DNA of 7,583 nt, taken from Acidobacteriota bacterium (GTDB lineage Bacteria; Acidobacteriota; UBA890). The notes beneath the pieces are model-generated. The model saw only the letters and a program-made list of their open reading frames with translations. It did no database searches and was not told where the DNA came from. The first letter of the stretch is position 1. Each line of letters begins with the position of its first letter. Location: the NCBI GenBank assembly GCA_030609765.1, contig JAUWTE010000141.1:1-7583 (forward strand), given 5' to 3'. Shown here in pieces: positions 5,343 to 7,583 of the stretch. The translations under genes and the position numbers were made by a program.

Positions 5343-7583
5343 TCAGCGCCCCTGGACTTTCGGTCCCGGCCTCTCCGACTCAGGAATTCCGATCAACTCC
5401 GCCGCCTCCGACTCATAGGCGCCGACCTGGCTGCCGGACAACACCGCGGGGCCTTGCTCGGCGATCCAGTCGGCGCCCTTCCGATATAGCGTGCGGGCCT
5501 CTTCCCGCCGGCCCGACTTCCACTGGGCCATGGCGAGGATGAAGGAGGCCGCAGGGGTGGTGTCGTCGCCGAGGATCTCGATCGCCCTCTGGTACCGTCC
5601 CGTTCGATAGTGGGCGTGGGCGAGAGTCTTGTGGTTGGCATAGGCGTTGTCTGGATGGGCGGCCTGAAGGTGGCACTCCTCTATGACCTGCTCCCATTCC
5701 TCCAGGTGCCGCAGAGCCCGGATCCGCCAGATGTACTCGCTGGGCTTCGCCGGCCGGGGGAAACGCTCCAGAACTTCTCTGAAGTCCGCCTGCGCACGCT
5801 CTCTGTCGCCGAGCTGCAGGTATAGCTCACCGCGGGCGACCAGGCTGCCGGGGAAGTTCGACTCTGCTGCGACCGCGCTTGAGAGGTCCCGCAGGGCTGC
5901 ATCCGTCTCGCCCATTCGAGACCGAATGAGGCCTCGATAGTAGTGGGCGAGGCTCCGCAAGCCCTGATCGTCGGTCAGTTCCAACCCCTTTGTGAGATCG
6001 GCAATGGCTTCCTCCTGCCCGGACCGGCCGGGACGCATGCCATACGACCCGCGGCCGATCCATCCCGCCGCCTCTCTGGGATTGAGCTCGATGCAGATGC
6101 TCATGGCCTGATGGACCCGGCTCTCGGGAGCGTCCCCGACCCCCTCGCAAGCCAGCCCCCAGGTGTACCAGGTCCAGTAGTCATCGACCTTGAGCGCGAT
6201 GGCACGTTCCAGCTCCGCGATCACACGCTCCGTATCCGGCCAGAGCTTGTGTGCCAGCAACCAGTGATCCAGCCAGGTCGACGGCTCGACCGCTTCGGCG
6301 CGCGCTGCATCGGCAGCGGCCAACTCCCGGTGGCCGACCAGATCCCGGTAGGCTCTGCGATACTCGTAGAGCGCCCGTAGATTGGGTGCCAGCGCTTCGA
6401 CCTGACCGAGATAGCCGATCGCCCGCTGCGTGCAGACGGTGACGCTCCAGGCGAAGCTGAGCCTGCCTATGCGGTGCTGGGCGTCGGCCAGCATGACCAG
6501 CAGCTCCGCCGCCGAATCCCGGACATACTGTGCTTCGGCGGGGTCCAGGGGCCGCTCCGCCAGATCGGCCTGCCACTGTGGATTGTCGACCACGACGAAG
6601 ACTGCCAACGCTTCCCGGCAGCGGTCGCGGGCCTCCAGCAGACGCGCCGCCAGCTCCTGCTCGCTCCAGCTCCAATACTCGGGCAGCAAGCCCATAAGCG
6701 GTTGGGCTGCGTAGCGGGCCGACTCCACGAACGACCGATAGCGCTGAAAGCGGAGCTTCGCCTCCGCCCGGCTTAGAAGGCTGTCCACCTCCGGCCGATA
6801 GCGGGTCGTGAGCGCCACCTCGCCTTCCAGCTGCAGATTCACCTGGGTCAGCTCGCGCTGGACTCCCCCATAGTCACCTCCCGCCATGGCAAGCCTGGCG
6901 CTGGCCAGCCCCTGTTCGGCGAGACGGTCCCGGCGCTCGAGTTCGTGACGACGCTGCAGCGACGTGACGCTGACAAACACAACCGCCAGCAGCACCGCGG
7001 CAGTCACTGCGATGGACAGGGTCTTGTGCCGCCGGACCCATTTCTGCAAGCGGTACCCGACCCCAGGAGGACCGGCCAGGACCATCTCATTCGCGAGGTA
7101 GCGCCCGACGTCCTGAGCCAACTCGTTCGCGGTCGCGTAGCGCCGGGTACGGTCCTTCTCCAGCGACTTCATGGCGATCCAGTCCAGATCGCCCGCAACC
7201 AGCTTGCGCAGTCGGCCGGGCTGAGCATGGCGATGCTTGGCAACCTCGCCGAGCGCGTCACCCAGCGTGCTCAATCGACTGGACGGCTTGGGCGGATCCG
7301 TCTCGCGGAGGATCCTGCGGATCTCATCGTAGGCGGCACCTCGGAGCTGCTTCGCATCGCATGGCGTGGTGCCGGTGAGCAGTTCATACAGCAAGACACC
7401 CAGGGAGTAGATGTCCGTGCGCGTGTCCACGTCCAGCCCACTCAGCTCCGCCTGCTCGGGGCTCATGTACTGCGGGGTCCCGATGAACTGATGGAACTCC
7501 GTGAAAAGCGTCTTCTCGGTGAGACGCTGCTGGATTGCCTTGGCGATCCCAAAGTCAATGACTTTCGGAACAGGAGTCCCGTC
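5343..7583 (-). CDS. Membrane Ser/Thr protein kinase with extracytoplasmic TPR domain, C-terminal part; start outside window
   Basis: The frame is open from the window edge (7583) to the TGA at 5343-5345, giving 746 visible residues. The ATP-binding lobe and the HRD catalytic loop lie outside the window. Visible residues begin just before the DFG motif: IDFGIAKA (9-16), a Thr-rich activation segment (Thr22, 25, 28, 36), GTPQYMSPEQ (35-44), DIYSLGVLLYELLTG (57-71), and the late conserved Arg in DRTRRYATANEL (144-155). This is the PknB/Hanks type. A basic stretch (KWVRRHK) precedes one transmembrane segment at 188-209 (bases 6957-7022). After it come about 240 residues of charged, helical sequence of no recognised family, then TPR-like repeats from about 453 to 704. 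The end, ending in EAAELIGI, resembles the tails of kinase-TPR proteins common in Planctomycetes and FCB-related bacteria. By topology the TPRs should be outside the cytoplasm and act as sensor or docking surface. It is upstream of, and probably co-transcribed with, the TPR lipoprotein gene. Confidence 0.93.
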   Translation of the reverse strand, partial: DGTPVPKVIDFGIAKAIQQRLTEKTLFTEFHQFIGTPQYMSPEQAELSGLDVDTRTDIYSLGVLLYELLTGTTPCDAKQLRGAAYDEIRRILRETDPPKPSSRLSTLGDALGEVAKHRHAQPGRLRKLVAGDLDWIAMKSLEKDRTRRYATANELAQDVGRYLANEMVLAGPPGVGYRLQKWVRRHKTLSIAVTAAVLLAVVFVSVTSLQRRHELERRDRLAEQGLASARLAMAGGDYGGVQRELTQVNLQLEGEVALTTRYRPEVDSLLSRAEAKLRFQRYRSFVESARYAAQPLMGLLPEYWSWSEQELAARLLEARDRCREALAVFVVVDNPQWQADLAERPLDPAEAQYVRDSAAELLVMLADAQHRIGRLSFAWSVTVCTQRAIGYLGQVEALAPNLRALYEYRRAYRDLVGHRELAAADAARAEAVEPSTWLDHWLLAHKLWPDTERVIAELERAIALKVDDYWTWYTWGLACEGVGDAPESRVHQAMSICIELNPREAAGWIGRGSYGMRPGRSGQEEAIADLTKGLELTDDQGLRSLAHYYRGLIRSRMGETDAALRDLSSAVAAESNFPGSLVARGELYLQLGDRERAQADFREVLERFPRPAKPSEYIWRIRALRHLEEWEQVIEECHLQAAHPDNAYANHKTLAHAHYRTGRYQRAIEILGDDTTPAASFILAMAQWKSGRREEARTLYRKGADWIAEQGPAVLSGSQVGAYESEAAELIGIPESERPGPKVQGR

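Noticed and set aside
5343..7466. ATG at 7464-7466 as the start of the kinase gene
   Set aside because: This Met lies within the conserved GTPQYMSPEQ motif; the DFG motif is in frame upstream of it, so the gene clearly extends beyond the window.

Overview
The window is GC-rich bacterial DNA (single 60-base lines counted by hand give about 63-68% in most genes). It carries two secreted proteins on the + strand and a signalling gene pair on the - strand; the two groups converge on a 336-base gap. Two features point to an FCB-type or neighbouring uncultured phylum such as Eisenbacteria, Krumholzibacteria or Latescibacteria. These are the gingipain-type (C25) peptidase with FlgD/T9SS-like C-terminal domains, and the transmembrane Ser/Thr kinase with a large extracytoplasmic TPR region. 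This placement is an inference from protein style; no rRNA or marker gene is present.

Layout: 2-1387 (+) is the C-terminal 461 residues of a large secreted modular protein whose start lies outside the window: Ig-like domains, a MAM/jelly-roll-like domain and a FlgD-like C-terminal domain. 1388-1543 is a short gap with a possible extended -10 promoter and a clear ribosome binding site. 1544-3874 (+) is a complete C25 cysteine peptidase with signal peptide, propeptide, His510/Cys563 dyad and a FlgD-like tail. 3875-4210 is the convergent gap: a strong intrinsic terminator follows the peptidase, and further on lies an unexplained triple-nested inverted repeat. 4211-5314 (-) encodes a TPR-rich putative lipoprotein. 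5343-7583 (-) is the C-terminal 746 residues of a PknB-type kinase, beginning just before its DFG motif.

The two + strand proteins are probably exported and kept at, or released from, the cell surface through their similar C-terminal domains; the second is a protease. The two - strand genes are 28 bases apart and probably co-transcribed. A membrane kinase with periplasmic TPRs followed by an exported TPR protein suggests a shared protein-binding or sensing role, but their ligand cannot be read from the sequence. I see no mobile element, CRISPR array, tRNA or rRNA. The least explained signals are the nested inverted repeat at 3993-4072, the lower GC of the peptidase gene, and the kinase/TPR lipoprotein pair.
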